From Telopea speciosissima (lineage: Eukaryota > Streptophyta > Magnoliopsida > Proteales > Proteaceae): a DNA stretch of 64,000 nucleotides. Under the pieces are notes generated by a model. It saw nothing but the letters and a program-made list of their open reading frames with translations, did no database searches and was not told the origin of the DNA. Position 1 is the first letter of the stretch. Every line of letters begins with the position of its first letter. The position numbers and the translations under genes were made by a program. The DNA is taken from positions 10,565,001-10,629,000 of the forward strand of contig NC_057924.1 of assembly GCF_018873765.1 (NCBI RefSeq). The letters are read 5' to 3'. Shown here in pieces: positions 25,501-38,160 of this stretch.

Positions 25501-28500
25501 GCTATTTTCTTCTATTTCGTTCTTATTTTATCTTCCGATTATTTGTGTGCATGAATCTGGTGCTACCGAGATTCAATCCATCTATTTTTTTCCCCTTTTC
25601 TTTTCAACTTTAAATTCCAAGTTTATTTCATGTATTTGTATAGCCATATTGAGCCTTGCTGTATGTGAGCATCGTGCTTGCTAATGATAATATTGGATCT
25701 GATAGCTGGCTCTGTTCTTCAGTAACGTTCAGTCGGATTGATCCAGAAGGAAAGCTGGTTATGGGATTCAGAAAGGCTTCAAATGCTCCACCATCTGACC
25801 AGGTCTGGCTCATAAGAGGGACATTCCGTCATTTTTTTTGACGACATAATAGTAGGAAGAGCGTAACTGATAGTTCACGTGTATCTTTTCTTTTTTTGGC
25901 AGGATGGTTTTACATGCTGCTAAGTAATATCTGTAGTTGTTACAATGTTGCTTATATTTCTCCTTATATTTAATTGAGTCAAGTTTACATCACTGGTGGC
26001 TCACGCTGATTTTTCATTGTAGCATTTTCTTTGATGGTTATAAATGCTTGGTAGTATCTGCAGTTAACAATGTTGTGGTTACTTATGTTACTTTTTAGTC
26101 AACAAAACCATGTCAGAACGGTCATATGTTCCAAAAGCAAAAGGATTGGTTAGAAGGGTTCTCACATGAGAAAGCAAATGATGCACTTTCTTCTTCGTTT
26201 TTACTACATAGTCTATTTCTTTGTTGTATGCAAATTTCCATTTCAGCAGCAGGTTTAGGTGACCATAATCAGATGAAGCATGAGTTTATCTTATTGCTAT
26301 TGGATAAAATTTGAGACAATATCATGAATTTAATTGTACAGAAATTTTCATTCCACATGCGATTGGAGCCTAGGAGATTGCAGGGGGTGCTTTGCAAATA
26401 TTAATGCTCCTAGCTTGGGATTGGTATCTTAATTGTAACTTTTGTGTCGCTTCATGCAATGTTCTTGACCAACCAGTCAATTTTGCAATTCTGTTGCAAC
26501 AATTCTTTTCAGGAGTGCAAAATCATTTTTACCAAGAAAGGAAAATATTATATGATGCTCAAGTTTAGTGACTCATATCAATGTTTTGGGTGCCTTGTCT
26601 TTATGATGACACCCAGAAAAGAAAACTCTGTATTGTGTATGGAAAGACTATGTTTTGATTGGCATAAGATTGTCTGTTCAGTGTTCACCACGAGGGGTGG
26701 TGGCCTTTTTGTCAAAACTAGGTGGTACGTAAATCACTGATTTATACACACCAGATGTTACGGTTTTTGTATTTAGTTACCCTACTATTGGACTCTTATT
26801 TGAACCTATGGTTGTAACTTGGTGCAATAAAATTTCAGTTATATGCACTAAATAACTGTTGATTACAATATTTATTTTTTATTGACAGGAAATGCAAACA
26901 CCCAAGTCTGGAAACGGCGTCCCAAAAAATGGAGAGGTTAATATTGAAAAACTCAGCCTACTAGAGTTCTATTGACTCAATCCTTTTTTTTCCCTCTAGA
27001 GGTAATGCTTTATAAACTAGTTACTCATTGTTCAACCAGGTTAATTCGGCTGATCCAAGTGTCTGGTCCAAAGTTGACAAGTCAGGATACATAGCAAAAG
27101 AAGTATCTGGAGCCAAGGCTTCCCTTCCCACTAAGAGGAAAAGCAGCACCCTAGGCTCAAAGAGTAAACGACTACGCATTGAAAATGAGGACTTAATAGA
27201 GCTCAAGATAACATGGGAAGAAGCTCAGGGCCTGCTTCGCCCACCTCCCAATCATTTTCCTAATATTGTGATGATTGAAGGCCATGAGTTTGAGGAGTAT
27301 GGGGTATGCATTTTGAGTGGCTTATTTATGTACTAATTTTTCTCTCTGTTGTTTCTGTCTGCATAGTATGTTAGTCTTTCGATATTTATGGACCTGTAAC
27401 TAATTAATGCCCAGGAAGTGAAAGGGGACAAATAAGAATTAATGAAGGTTTTTTCTCCTATAAAGATGAACCCAAGTAGTTAGGCTCTGCTTGGTGCTTA
27501 AATGATTTAAGGAGGAATTTGATGAAGAAATCATAGGTGGATCAAGATCTGAAAAATAAAGAAGCCATATTCATTACAAGACTAGAGTAGAAGGGGAAAG
27601 ATGAAGGAAAAAATAGTAGGATCAGAAGACCTTCTACTTGGGAGTTTCATTGTGAAATACAACCTACACTGCAAATCAAGAGTTGTTTGGATGCTAAATT
27701 TATCCCCGTGTGATGGATTTTCATTTACTATTCAACGAATTTATTTTTTTTTGGGGGGGGGGTCATTGCATAAATAACTTTATTGATGTATGAGGAACCT
27801 GCACACTGGGCAGGAGAGTATACAAACAAAAGTATAGGCATGCCCTGGATGTGCAAAGAATTTGCACACCTTGTAAGATATTTCTGTCCTGCCCTGCACA
27901 CCTCCTCCGCTGGGATTAGATTTTCCTGGATGCACAAAGGAATTGAAGTGCAATAACAACTGGTTAATTTTCGTATATAATATGTTTTATGTGGTTTTGT
28001 GTGTCATTTTATTGCTTATAACCTGTAATTTTCTGTTAGTAATACCAGTTGTAATCTTTACAATGAACTGGTACTCTCTTGATGCTAATCCTATTTTTCC
28101 ATGTTAATAAGTGAAAGTATTGAACTGTGAAGGCTGCCTCTAATGAGGATGTCTGACTTATTGTCTCTAACAGGAAGCACCAGTACTTGGGAAGCCTACA
28201 TTTTGTCCAACCAATCAAGTGGGGTAAATCTCATCTTCGCTTTCATAGATCTTGTTTATGAAATCCTTATTTATATCAATCCTCTTCAAGTTATGACTTG
28301 ACATGTGCCAGACTTTCTTTACTTCCTCCTACTATATAACTACATGCCTACATCCTTTGTATTGTCTTTTCCAAATGTTCCATAACTTAAACACAATGGA
28401 CATGTCCTATACTCTGCCATAAATGTTGTTCTACAATTGGATATCATTTGTATGAGAAATATTTCATCCTTTGTTTTATGTTAAGACTGCTGCTGCTGCT

Positions 28501-31165
28501 GATTGAACTTGCATTGGTATTGTAAAGCCTTGTGTTTATGTTATTTCTTAACTTTAAACACATATATAACTGGGGCTTTTGGAAGGAGAGGATATCTGGT
28601 TCTAGTTGATCCTGGCACAAATTGATAGTGTATAATACTGGATTCTAGATGGGACACTATTTGCCTTAATTTACATGGCTATATTTGGAAGATTCTTGAA
28701 CATTTCATAAATCCGGGCATTTTGCATTCGCAGCTTCTTTTGATCAGTAACATAATACTTAGAGAAAGAGAAAGTACAAAAGAAAGGCTGAAACCCTTCC
28801 CTGACAAGGATGTCCATCTCATATAGCTGGCCTCAGGACAATGTAGTCTCTAAGGCCTTTGTTCAACTTTAATTGTTAAATGGTTCCTTTTCCTTTCACT
28901 TTTTTCTCTTCACAGAAAATTGGTGGTTATGTTTATATCTCCTCACCAAGTGATGCTAATGTTATATTTCATCTGTGACAGTGAAAAGTTTAAATGGGTT
29001 CAGTGTGAAGACTGTTCTAAGTGGCGCAAACTGCCATTTGATGAGCTGCTTCCGTCTAGGTGGACCTGTTCTAATAATTCATGGGATCCCAAAAGGTATA
29101 CCATATTCGGCTTTTGGGACATGGCCATTTGCGCCTTCTACAATGTTGTATACGCTTCTTGGCTTCTGTTCGACAATTGCTTCAGCAGTGAAATTGCCCT
29201 TGTTTTTGGTATTTTTTTTTTAATCAATAACAATTTTATAGAGAAGAAAGGAACTGTCTTCCCCATATATTAACTTGGACGAACTACTCCCTGCCTTGCT
29301 AAGTTGGCAACATTGTTGGTAATGATTCACAACGATTTGCTCCCATTGGAATGAGGTAGTCATTTGGGAAGGTGGTGAATGTGTCCAATGAGGTTTTTTT
29401 ATCAGTGCAGTTGATGAATCCTTACCAAACCCAGGAGACAAAAACTTAATATTGTTTAATGCCAAAAGCTTTTTTCCAGTGTACGCCATCTAGAAGGGGG
29501 GGGGTAATCTATTGTCTGCACTCTTAGTTGTGCCATGTGAAAGGGTGTTGTTGCAATTGTAACTGTTTGATGTCTAGGAAATGGTTTGGATTGGCAACAT
29601 GTGAACTTTCAGACTCAAACTCCGAGTACTGGGTATTTCAACCTTTTGTTTTGCCACTTGGTAAACTTCTTTTGGGCTGAAACTTTACATGAGGGCAGGG
29701 GACCTTTGGGTCTACATGTCCACAAAATTTCAGCCCCGTCTGACCTGTTATGCTGTCAGAGTGTCAGTATTTATGTGCCAACCCTGAGACACCATCTAGA
29801 CTGTGCAGACCAGAGAAACTGTTGCTTCGAAAGTTAAACAGACTATGTAGAGGTTATATTTCTTGTTGATTTCAGAGATATTTTTGTTAACAGTTCTAAG
29901 ATGGTTGATAGTCTTACTAACAGCATTTGTTTCCCTCCCCCCCCCCCCCACCTCTTTTTTCCCCAAAGCGATGGATCTTTTGACAGTTTAATCTGGTTGA
30001 TCTGTCTTATTGACTTCAATTATCAGTGTCCTAAACATGATTTGCAGAGCATTCTGTTAACATTTCTGTATCTCTTCATGTAAGCAGGTCTACATGTTCA
30101 GCAGCACAAGAATTAACTACAGAACAGCTTGAAGATCTTTTGTCCTCTAAGAGCACTGGTATGAATAACTTACAGTATAATTATGATGACATTCTTAAAA
30201 TATGGCTATCATGGAGCATGGATGCTCTTTGTGGTACCCTTTAGGGTTTTTATTGTAGTTGTTGTATTATTGCTGTACTATTTGTAGTAGTGGTGTTGTG
30301 TTGAACTGTATGGTTCTCAAATTCCCAAAGTAACAGAGAATGGAATGTGAAAATTTCTTGTGGTTGTGACTGGGCAGCTGCTCCCAAGAAAACCAAGGCT
30401 GCCAAACAGGTGACCGAGACTGTTGAAGCTTCTGAGGGGCTCGACACGCTTGCAAACCTTGCCATTCTGGGAGAGGGGGAGGCCCTCCCTTCATCATCCC
30501 AAGCCACCACAAAGCACCCTCGCCATCGGCCTGGGTGCTCATGCATTGTCTGCATCCAGCCTCCAAGTGGGAAGGGCCCGAAGCACAAGCCGACATGCAC
30601 ATGCAATGTCTGCCTCACTGTGAAGAGGCGATTCCGCACACTCATGCTGAGGCGCGAGAAACGACAATCAGAGAAGGAAGCAGAAACTGCACGCAAGAAA
30701 CAGCAGGTGCTCTCGCAGCCTCCGGAGCCAGAGCAAGAGGACGATCCACCACTGAGTAGTAACACAAGTAACAGCAGTTCAAACCCAAAACACCCACTGG
30801 TGACTGAGACTGTTGATGAGGACCCCTACAGGAAAAGACCCTTCTCTTCACCTCTTAAAGGCCAGATTGACCTGAACATCCAGCCTGAGAGGGAAGATGA
30901 GACGTCACCAGCATCAGATTCTTGTAGCATCATGAGGTTGTTCCATGATGCCACTGAGAGATATCTCAGGGAGCAGAGACTGTCAAGTTCGGCCAGTGAC
31001 AGAGATCCAATCATTGATCAAATAGCACCAGGTGGAGGTGGAGGAGAAGCGATGGGGGAGGAGCTTGATGGTGTTCCTTGTGGCAGTGGTCATCTTGATG
31101 GTGACATGGACCATCCTGTGACTTTATCTATGTCCATGTCAGCATCAACATCAGCGACATGCTAG
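17891..31165 (+). CDS. VAL2: VAL-type B3 domain transcriptional repressor (VAL2/HSL1-like)
   Basis: Nuclear repressor that recruits Polycomb and histone-deacetylase activity to seed-maturation genes. Thirteen exons: 17891-18018, 19699-19780, 19965-20063, 22186-23021, 23277-23373, 24272-24446, 25723-25802, 26889-26936, 27040-27303, 28174-28223, 28982-29095, 30088-30158, 30378-31165. They join in frame to 943 residues. Exons 1-3 encode the Cys/His PHD-like domain (CFNPDC, LCDRCG, CESCGKRVHCGCI, CMACA). Exons 5-7 encode the B3 domain, about residues 382-499 ([38 protein letters not shown]). Exons 11-12 encode the CW domain ([14 protein letters not shown]), with the fourth Cys in exon 12. Exon 13 carries a Cys-rich block ([20 protein letters not shown]) and an EAR-type DLNIQP motif near residue 846. 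The start is the first in-frame ATG. The [11 protein letters not shown] and [15 protein letters not shown] blocks favour VAL2 over VAL1. Intron 3 is 2.1 kb. Confidence 0.93.
19495..19577. repeat. CT tract followed by GA tract (self-complementary) in VAL2 intron 1
   Basis: A CT run (about 19495-19520), a C-rich spacer and a GA run (about 19537-19577) lie in opposite sense, so the intron RNA could fold into a long hairpin. Lies inside intron 1. Confidence 0.75.
20641..20916. repeat. 29-bp direct repeats 247 bp apart in VAL2 intron 3
   Basis: The same 29 bases, beginning GATTTAGTTTCCAAACTAGA, occur at 20641-20669 and 20888-20916. The surrounding T-rich text (GATATTTTAGGATTTTATTT near 20556) resembles plant LTR sequence, but no primer-binding site or coding region is present. 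Could be a retrotransposon remnant or a local duplication. Confidence 0.5.
24036..24190 (+). mobile_element. Au-like SINE, copy A (VAL2 intron 5)
   Basis: Shares with copy B a tRNA-like B box (GGTTTGAGTCTGG here) and GTTGCTCCATTGTGACCAAG. Also shared are GAAAGCAGGAGTAAGGTTGC, CCTCCCCAGACCCCGCAGT and a GTGCACTGGGTACACCC end followed by T. A T-run at the 3' end instead of poly(A) is characteristic of Au SINEs. The 5' end looks truncated. No TSD was identified. Confidence 0.8.
24587..24758 (+). mobile_element. Au-like SINE, copy B, full length with TSD (VAL2 intron 6)
   Basis: Begins GGGCGGGCTTTGGTGCAAAG, has a B box GGTTCGAGTCTGG, and ends GTGCACTGGGTAAGCCC plus a T-run. It is flanked by a near-perfect duplication (ATGTGAGGGTGACACCTT at 24568 against ATGTGAGAGTGACACCTT from 24759), one mismatch in 18. 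The flank shows retroposition into intron 6. Same orientation as copy A. Confidence 0.85.
29209..29490 (-). repeat. Possible LINE 3' end, antisense in VAL2 intron 11
   Basis: On the minus strand a short open frame ends [15 protein letters not shown], followed by AT-rich bases and an A-run (T-run at about 29212-29220 on the plus strand). This order is like the 3' end of a plant non-LTR element. Similarity to a known family is not proven from sequence alone. Confidence 0.3.
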
Positions 31166-31709
31166 ATCCTCAGACACCAACAAACTTTGCCCCCACCACA
31201 AAATTACACGGCAGTACCTTGTACATAAAAGGATAGAGGTAGGAGTTAGCTAACATGGTTAAGAATGTTGAATTGACTTGGTTTGAAATTCTTATCCTTC
31301 TCAACAGCAACAGAGTGGGCAGTTGGAGTAGGAGCTCTCTCTGTATGTTTTTTTTTGGGGTTGCTCTTCTCACTGCGCCCAGGAGAACTTACAGGTTCTC
31401 TGAATACCTACTTTTGTTTCAGTTATTTATTAGTAAAGGAAAAATGACTTGAAAGGTTTTAGATACATTGGTGGTGTGTACTCTGCTTGTGGTTGTGTAT
31501 GATTCTGTTGCATTGTTAAACTTGATTGCAGTTTATCTTCTTGCATGGTTGTGAGAGAGTAATTGAAGGAAATTCGGTTTCCATTTCCTTGCCACTGGTT
31601 CTCACCGGCAGATTTTCTTGTATCTGAGAAAAGCAAATTTTACTGCTTTGCCAATGCATAGGATTATTCAAGTATTTATATATATATATATAAAACCGAA
31701 TATAGGCCG

Positions 31710-31752
31710 GTCATCGAGAGGGCGGGCCTGGGTGCAACGCCGCAGGGGTAAA
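31710..31752 (+). repeat. Au-like SINE 5' fragment
   Basis: GAGAGGGCGGGCCTGGGTGC matches the start of the SINE at 24587 (GGGCGGGCTTTGGTGC), then CGCAGGGGTAA resembles the middle section. Only about 40 bases are left, so it is a deletion remnant. Confidence 0.5.
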
Positions 31753-32468
31753 CCATTCTTTGAACAAAATTAAGCATGTATATCTTATCCATGCTTTTAC
31801 CAACTTGAGTCCCAGACGACTACCTGCTTCAAGCACCGGAAGGTTGTCTGTCGACAGGAACAAACTTGCTTGGGATCTATCTCAACAAAAAAAAGAAACA
31901 GACTCTTTTGCAAAACATTCTTAGACTTGGAATCGGGCTGGTTATGATTTCTTCTCCCCTCCAGGTTTTCGTCTCTTTTACTATCCAGATGAACTCGTTG
32001 TCTATCTCTGCAAGCTCTCAAAATATTTCAACAAACCAGGCTATTTGAACACCGGCAATTTCTCTGATGAAAAGCTACCCATTTTGTTTATCCTATTTTT
32101 GGTCATATGACCGAAACACTATTAATGTCCAACTTCGATCAACAGAGTGGAACCAAAAAATAATCAACCCATCAATCTACACCCAAAGGTGGTTATAACC
32201 GATGAAGAAGATAGGATCATGGGAAGTTACATAATCACCTAGTAACTACTAAGATTACCAGCAACAACCTATAAAAATAAAGCTGGCGATGAAGAACAGA
32301 ACCTTGAATCAACACAACAAATTTATTTTTTATTTTTTTCTTTTTATTTTAAGAGTAGCAATAATGTAGACTTTCATCGAGCAATATGTCTTTTGGCTTG
32401 CTTCAAAAGACATCCATTATCATCTAGTTTTAAGCTTCAACGTTCGTGGCTAGTAAAGTTATGAAGAC

Positions 32469-32632
32469 TGAAAACTTCAACAAATTCGTTTATAGGATGT
32501 AAGCAATTTGGTCATAAAGTAGTTGTGGTGTTAGTGTAATTTAAATACCAAGTTGTAAGCATCATCGGTTCGGATTTGGCGAGTTGTAAAAACTTCAACA
32601 GATGCGTTTCTGCAAGTAAGCAATTTGATTTC
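32469..32632. repeat. Diverged tandem duplication
   Basis: AAAACTTCAACAAATTCGTT at about 32469 and AAAACTTCAACAGATGCGTT at about 32588 are followed by near-identical GTAAGCAATTTG segments. The period is about 120 bp. No coding frame spans it. Confidence 0.5.
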
Positions 32633-33649
32633 AAAGTCCTTATTGACATTGCAATTTTTACATTTAAAAGTCCTTGAAGCGATCGAGCCACTGGAAAGAT
32701 CCTACTCTTTCGAGGTTAGAAGTCAATGCCGAAAAATAATGACAACAAATTTTAAAAAATAACTAAACTCGCCAAGTTTATCTCGACTCAAGTAAAAAAG
32801 GTGGACACGGTGTTGTTTTCATATATACTATAAAGATTCCCAACATTGCATGGTAGAGAAAGGGCTAAGTTCCATAGAAGCACTGTGCTTGTAGTGCTTG
32901 AGATAACTACTCTCCCCTTCCAGTGGTTAGAAATTATTCTTGTGAAGATTGATTCTAGGTCTAATGAGATTAGAGAACAAAATTAAATTTTCTGTTACGT
33001 TTCCCAATGAATCCTTTCAAGTTCTTTCATTCTTGCAATTCTAAATAATTTTTTCTTACATGATATCATCATGTGAGTTACTCTCCTCCCTAAAATCAAA
33101 ATCCATTACATGATAGGATTTTCTTATGGATGTGAGTTCTATGCACTGAAACGTGCGCAAGTGGTAGAGGAGCTTTGCCAGTGTGGCCATTGGAACAGGG
33201 ACAGACGTGGGTAACAACTAATGGATGCTTCTTAACAGTTTGATGCATGAGAGGATTCAGACTGGCAATATGAAAAGAAAGATACATGTTGTGAGGCTTC
33301 GAGAGTTTGGATCTAATCTGAGAGTTTATAATAATAATCCACCAACCTGGGCAGATTCTGTTAACCACTTTTTGTTTCAAATCTGGGGTTCATCTGGGTT
33401 TAATAACCCGGATTTGGGATCCGGATCGGTTCCAGCCTAGAAAACCCTAGAATCAACTTGTCGATGTTTGGGATTATCGATTCAATCGGGATCGATCTGA
33501 TCCGAACCGAATCAATCAGAATTGGGAACAGCTTCAGCCAATTCCGATTTAGATCAGACCAAATCGACTGATCCAATCCAAAATTTTAATTCTTTGGGTC
33601 CATTACCATCCATAAGTCCATAACTCCAAACTTGGAGTAGTAAATAGGA

Positions 33650-33732
33650 GGAGAGGGTGGGCACGTTATGATCCTTCGCAGAACCCCGCAGTGGCGGGAG
33701 CCTTGTGCACAGGGTGCACCCTGTGTTTTTAA
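33650..33732 (+). repeat. Au-like SINE 3' fragment
   Basis: The text around CCCCGCAGTGGCGGGAGCC and TTGTGCACAGGGTGCACCC followed by T matches the 3' half of the SINE at 24587-24758. The tRNA-like half is missing. Confidence 0.7.
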
Positions 33733-34559
33733 AGGGTGGGCACACCACCATGGTGTCCATCCTATGTTTCTCTCTCCCACCTATCATTGAAAGGACTACC
33801 CTACCCCTCCCACCCTGCCTAGTGCCTACTCAAAGCTGCCACATAACTGTAAAGAACCCCAAATCTTGCATCCCCATCTTCAAACTATACAATTTATAAC
33901 AAAATTCTTTGAAGGTTTTTGTTTATATAGAGGTGTTGAAAATGAGACCGCGGTATCGATTGAACCAATGAAATTGATCAAACTGAACCCTTATTGATTC
34001 TGAATTGGTTTAGGTTCTTAGAACCTGGAAAAAGATTGAAACCAACCGGATTGACCGGAGCATTTGGAATGAAACCATAAAAACAAAAAAAAGGCGAAAA
34101 AAACCATTAGCAAGGCAAAACCAATTGGCCAAACCGATTGGGTTTTTTGCAAACCAAAACTCTTTATCAACCCGAAACCAAACCGAACTGAAATAAAATT
34201 AGACCAAACCAATCCATTGTTAAAAAATTACAGCAAATACCCCTGGTATCAAGTAAAGTAAAGTGGATGGTAGGGTAGGTATAAATCCGTTGACTAGGTC
34301 AGCCCAAATTTCTGGGAATTTGCTTTTCCTGAACAATGTTAGTTAAGGTGAGTGTTGGGTTGTGGTTGTTCCTTAGATCGTAATGTCATGTTGACCACAA
34401 TCTGTCTTTCCTCCCTTAAACTCCAAATCAAGTCTTCACCAAAAAAAAACCTCCAAATCAAGTCCATTTCCACCTCAACAATAACGTGAACATACCCATT
34501 TAATTTTCTGCCTTTTAACTTTCTTTAACCTCCATTTTTATTGTTCATAGAAAGTTTAG

Positions 34560-34907
34560 AAACTCTCTCTTTCTTTCTCTCTCTCTCTCTCTTCTTCATT
34601 TTTTCCTCTTCTCTCATTTTCATCTTCATCCTCCTCCTCCAATACCCATTTCGCCGAGGAGGATGAAAACCTCATGAAAACCCCAGAAGACACAAGAAAG
34701 AAAAAAAAGAAAAGGAAATCACACAAAGTGTTTGTAAAAAAGATGAAATGAAAGATCCATTTCCATTTCAATTTCCAAGGAGAATGGATTAATCCAAATA
34801 GTTCTTCTCCTTCTCTATCTCTACTCCATATATGATCTATATATACAGGGGAAGTCAAAAAGAGAAAACCCAATTCAAATTGAAGAAGAAAAAGAGGATT
34901 TATCAAG
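34560..34907 (+). promoter_or_regulatory. Probable leader/promoter-proximal region of the syntaxin gene
   Basis: CT-rich sequence (34561-34617), then a purine-rich region, and a TATATATAC string at about 34838-34846. The start codon at 34908 follows AAG with an A at -3 relative to ATG (CAAGATGA). Transcription start cannot be located. Confidence 0.35.
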
Positions 34908-35834
34908 ATGAACGATCTGTTCTCAAGCTCCTTCAAGAAGTACACAGACCTGAAGCGTCAGGCCTACCTGGACGACATGGAATCAGGTGGAGAAGCTGGA
35001 AAGGAAAGCGTGAACCTTGACAGGTTCTTCGAAGATGTGGAGAAAGTTAAGACCGAGATGAGGGATGTGGAGAAACTTTACAAAAAGCTTCAAGATTCCA
35101 ATGAAGATAGCAAAACTGTTCACAATGCTAAAACCATGAAAGAGGTCCGAGCCCGTATGGATTCTGATGTCCAACTAGTTTTGAAACGCGTCAAGATCAT
35201 AAAGACCAATCTTGAAGCCCTGGAACGCTCCAATGCCGCTCATCGAAATCTCCCTGGCTGTGGCCCTGGCTCCTCTGCAGATCGTACTCGAACCTCTGTC
35301 GTTGCTGGGTTGGGGAAAAAACTCAAAGACATGATGGACGATTTTCAAGGGCTGAGAGCAAAGATGAATATCGAGTATAAGGAGACCGTGGAGCGCAGAT
35401 ATTTCACCATTACAGGTCAGAAAGCTGATGAAGAAACAATTGAGAACCTGATTTCAAGTGGGGAAAGCGAGAATTTCTTACAAAAAGCGATTCAAGAACA
35501 GGGTAGGGGCCAGATTTTGGATACTATTTCTGAAATTCAAGAACGACATGATGCTGTGAAGGAAATTGAGAAGAATTTGATTGAACTTCATCAGGTATTC
35601 TTAGATATGGCTGCTCTGGTTGAAGCACAGGGGCAACAACTTAACGATATCGAAAGCCATGTAATGCATGCCAATTCATTTGTACGGCGAGGAACAGAGC
35701 AGCTTCAAGTTGCGAAGGAGCAGCAAAAGAGTTCCAGGAAATGGACATGTATCGCTATTATTCTTGGTGTCGTTCTCATCATTATTGTCTTGTTACCAGT
35801 GTTCACGAACATGATTATGCTTTCTAAAGCCTAG
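34908..35834 (+). CDS. SYP124: Qa-SNARE syntaxin, SYP123/124/125 clade
   Basis: Plasma-membrane t-SNARE driving vesicle fusion in exocytosis. SYP124/125 members act in pollen and SYP123 in root hairs, so tip growth is a reasonable guess for this one. A single uninterrupted frame of 308 residues. The N-terminus [16 protein letters not shown] is the hallmark of this clade and differs from SYP121. Residues about 35-150 form the Habc bundle ([20 protein letters not shown]). [18 protein letters not shown] is the conserved linker. The SNARE helix is about 206-268, with the zero-layer glutamine at Q241 ([17 protein letters not shown]). A hydrophobic anchor spans about 279-300, with a short lumenal tail. 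Length matches the family and the gene appears intact. Absence of introns is visible directly. Which of the three paralogues it equals is not decided. Confidence 0.93.
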   Translation: MNDLFSSSFKKYTDLKRQAYLDDMESGGEAGKESVNLDRFFEDVEKVKTEMRDVEKLYKKLQDSNEDSKTVHNAKTMKEVRARMDSDVQLVLKRVKIIKTNLEALERSNAAHRNLPGCGPGSSADRTRTSVVAGLGKKLKDMMDDFQGLRAKMNIEYKETVERRYFTITGQKADEETIENLISSGESENFLQKAIQEQGRGQILDTISEIQERHDAVKEIEKNLIELHQVFLDMAALVEAQGQQLNDIESHVMHANSFVRRGTEQLQVAKEQQKSSRKWTCIAIILGVVLIIIVLLPVFTNMIMLSKA

Positions 35835-35991
35835 GTGTAGATGAAGAAAGAAAAGGAAAAGTAGCAGAGAAAAACCAAAATATTGGAATTTATGAAGAAA
35901 CAGAGGATTCATTCTTGAGCTTTGGGAGAGCTATATCAGAGTTTTCAGATCATGTTATTTCTTAGGAGTTGAGCAACATTTGTGTATTTTT

Positions 35992-35995
35992 TTTT

Positions 35996-36030
<35 letters not shown>
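35992..36030. repeat. Long T homopolymer after the syntaxin gene
   Basis: An almost pure T run of over 30 bases, 158 bases beyond the stop codon. It could be a retroposed A-tail on the opposite strand or slippage. Confidence 0.7.
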
Positions 36031-36031
<1 letters not shown>

Positions 36032-36039
36032 TTTCTTTC

Positions 36040-37114
36040 GTTGATAATACGAAGAGTGACATGAAATGTATATTACTGGATCAAGTGAATGGGAATTTGA
36101 GTTATTCCTTCGATAGAAGAATCTGAATTTGAGAGGTTACAAGAACATGAAATTCATAAATTCACATAGAGAATATTGTGGAGACCAACTTATCAAACAG
36201 GCTACTTTAAATTGCCCATGTTGAAGAACTGATCGTAAAGCGCCTTTACGCATTCCCTGTGGTTGAGCTGATCGTATCATTGCGCGTATGTAATTGTAGA
36301 CCACTCTGACTGTCTTTTCTTGTTGCGTCCCTAACAAAGTCAAGGCAATGGTGATCTACGATCAGCTAGCTCAACCGTTGTTTGGTTGCATGAATGATCA
36401 CAAAACATCTTTTGTGTTGTAGTAGTAGTGACATTGCTTATTTAGGATTGAAGTGCATTAGTGCAGTAGTTTGATTGTTGCTCCTATGCCCAATCGTCTA
36501 AAGGGGTGAAGAACTTGTTTGAAACCGGTTTAATGTGTCCATTATTTTACATGAGTGTCCCAATTTCAAAATGATTTTGGTAACTTGTTTTGGCCAAAAT
36601 GGTTTCCTAATTTCATGCCATTGCGAAGTGCTTGAAATAAGCTTTCCAACAATGCTTGAATACCGAAAGTCTGATAGCAAGGTGAAAGGATATGTGCATT
36701 TGGAAGAAAAACCCTGAAAATGGAGACCCAAATCCAACCTAGTCCAAAAGCAACCCGGATGACGCGGGGAAAGGAGTCAGCAACATTGCCAACGTGTCTT
36801 CCGATGTGGCGGTGACATCACCAAAACCTCATTCCACGTGGACTTCTGGAGTTGAATAGATTGCCAATTTTCTATCTTTTTTTTTTATTATTTCCAAGCC
36901 CTTAAATCAAATCCAAATTGGGTGACTCCAAACATGAGGAATTCTTCCTTAAATCTCTTGAGGAATGAAACTAACAAAAAAAATTGTCCAAAAAATAGCT
37001 GCAAACTCATTTTACATTGAATCAAAATCATTAGACATGTTTCTGAATATTGATTTTGTGTAGACCAAAACTTCCTGAAAATCCAACTGATTTGAGTTAG
37101 GTTTGTTTTGATAC
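36040..37114. other. Intergenic spacer
   Basis: No gene recognised. Contains a 16-base inverted repeat: GGTTGAGCTGATCGTA at 36261-36276, pairing with 36357-36376 except for a 4-base insertion (GCTA). Confidence 0.5.
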
Positions 37115-37124
37115 GTCTCTAAAG

Positions 37125-37300
37125 GGATCTTTATCCCCTGAGGTTCGCTGACCGGTATGATTGTGCGGTTTCTCTCATAGGGGGCTGAAATGACCATTCC
37201 ACCGCTTGACCAAACACACTGCCTAGGTGGGGTCCACCCCCTTTTATTAGAGGCACTAGAGAACCGTACTAGGCAGAGGAACCGCAGGTGATAAAAATCC
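37125..37300. mobile_element. Mutator-like MITE with 10-bp TSD
   Basis: Exact direct repeat GTCTCTAAAG at 37115-37124 and 37301-37310. The ends are GGATCTTTATCCCCTGAGG and, on the other strand, GGATTTTTATCACCTGCGG. The body shares GTGGGGTCCACCC, TGACCA and TTTTATTAGAGG with the elements at 8072, 13062 and 56420 (opposite orientation to 56420). Confidence 0.8.
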
Positions 37301-37310
37301 GTCTCTAAAG

Positions 37311-38160
37311 GGACCTATGAATTCCTGTGACTGTTGCCGATATAGTGAGAGTTTGCAGACTCTGAGGTTGTAATTCCCTGAGCTAAGACTCCTTTCCAAA
37401 TCAGATTCTTGAGGGTTTTTAAAGATAGGTGAGTATACTTTCATTTTCATTTATTTCAATTGATTTGGTTTAATACTCAAGGAGTAATTTCTCAAAGGTT
37501 TTTCTTATTTTCGGTTTAATTTGGACTTGTTTTGGTTCCCACCCACCCCCCCCCCCTCCTAGTTACATAATTTATATAATGTCATGTCATCAATAATTTT
37601 CTTGCAATTATTATTTTATTTTAACTATTTATTTTAAAATTTTCCTTTTCGAGATGTGTTCGAGACCATTATTCACTTTCTAAATTTATTATTTTATGTA
37701 GGATTTATGGAATCTTTTTTTTTTAGGTTCATTGTGTGTTGTAATATAGTATTTATTTTATATATTTGTATTCATTTTAGCATTTTATTAGTATTATTTC
37801 AAGCATGCATATATTTTCATCATTGAATACAAGAACTCAAAAATATTTGATTCCGTTTTTCATGTTTTAGTTGCATAATCATGCCATCAGCATTCATATG
37901 AATTTTAGGATGTTTATTAAATGATATTTATATGTTTAGACCCCAATAGGGGCATTTTCGTCATATCGTATGATTTCCATACAAATTTTCTAAATATTAT
38001 TTTTATTTTGTTTTCACGGTTTTAGGATTGAATCATACATTTATAGGGTCTTCACTCATTTGGTTAATTTTGTTGCCATTCATATCACATTATAAGTTTA
38101 TTCCATAATTTCATGCATCTGGGCATAATGGCATTCATGTGATTATGTTGTGTACTAACC
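37311..38160. other. AT-rich spacer
   Basis: No gene, RNA or structured repeat seen beyond C-rich and T-rich simple runs (C-run at about 37548-37556). Confidence 0.5.

Larger units (their letters stand above)
31166..34550. other. VAL2 3'UTR and intergenic spacer
   Basis: About the first 300-500 bases are probably VAL2 3'UTR. No further gene was recognised. The spacer contains SINE pieces, a TA repeat near 31680, a diverged duplication (32469-32632) and degenerate GATCGG/AACCGA-rich repeats at about 33410-33570 and 33940-34215. Confidence 0.55.

Noticed and set aside
30250-30765. 171-codon open frame on the minus strand
   Set aside because: It lies antisense to VAL2 exon 13, which is strongly supported by family conservation. 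It is a by-product of GC-rich coding sequence.
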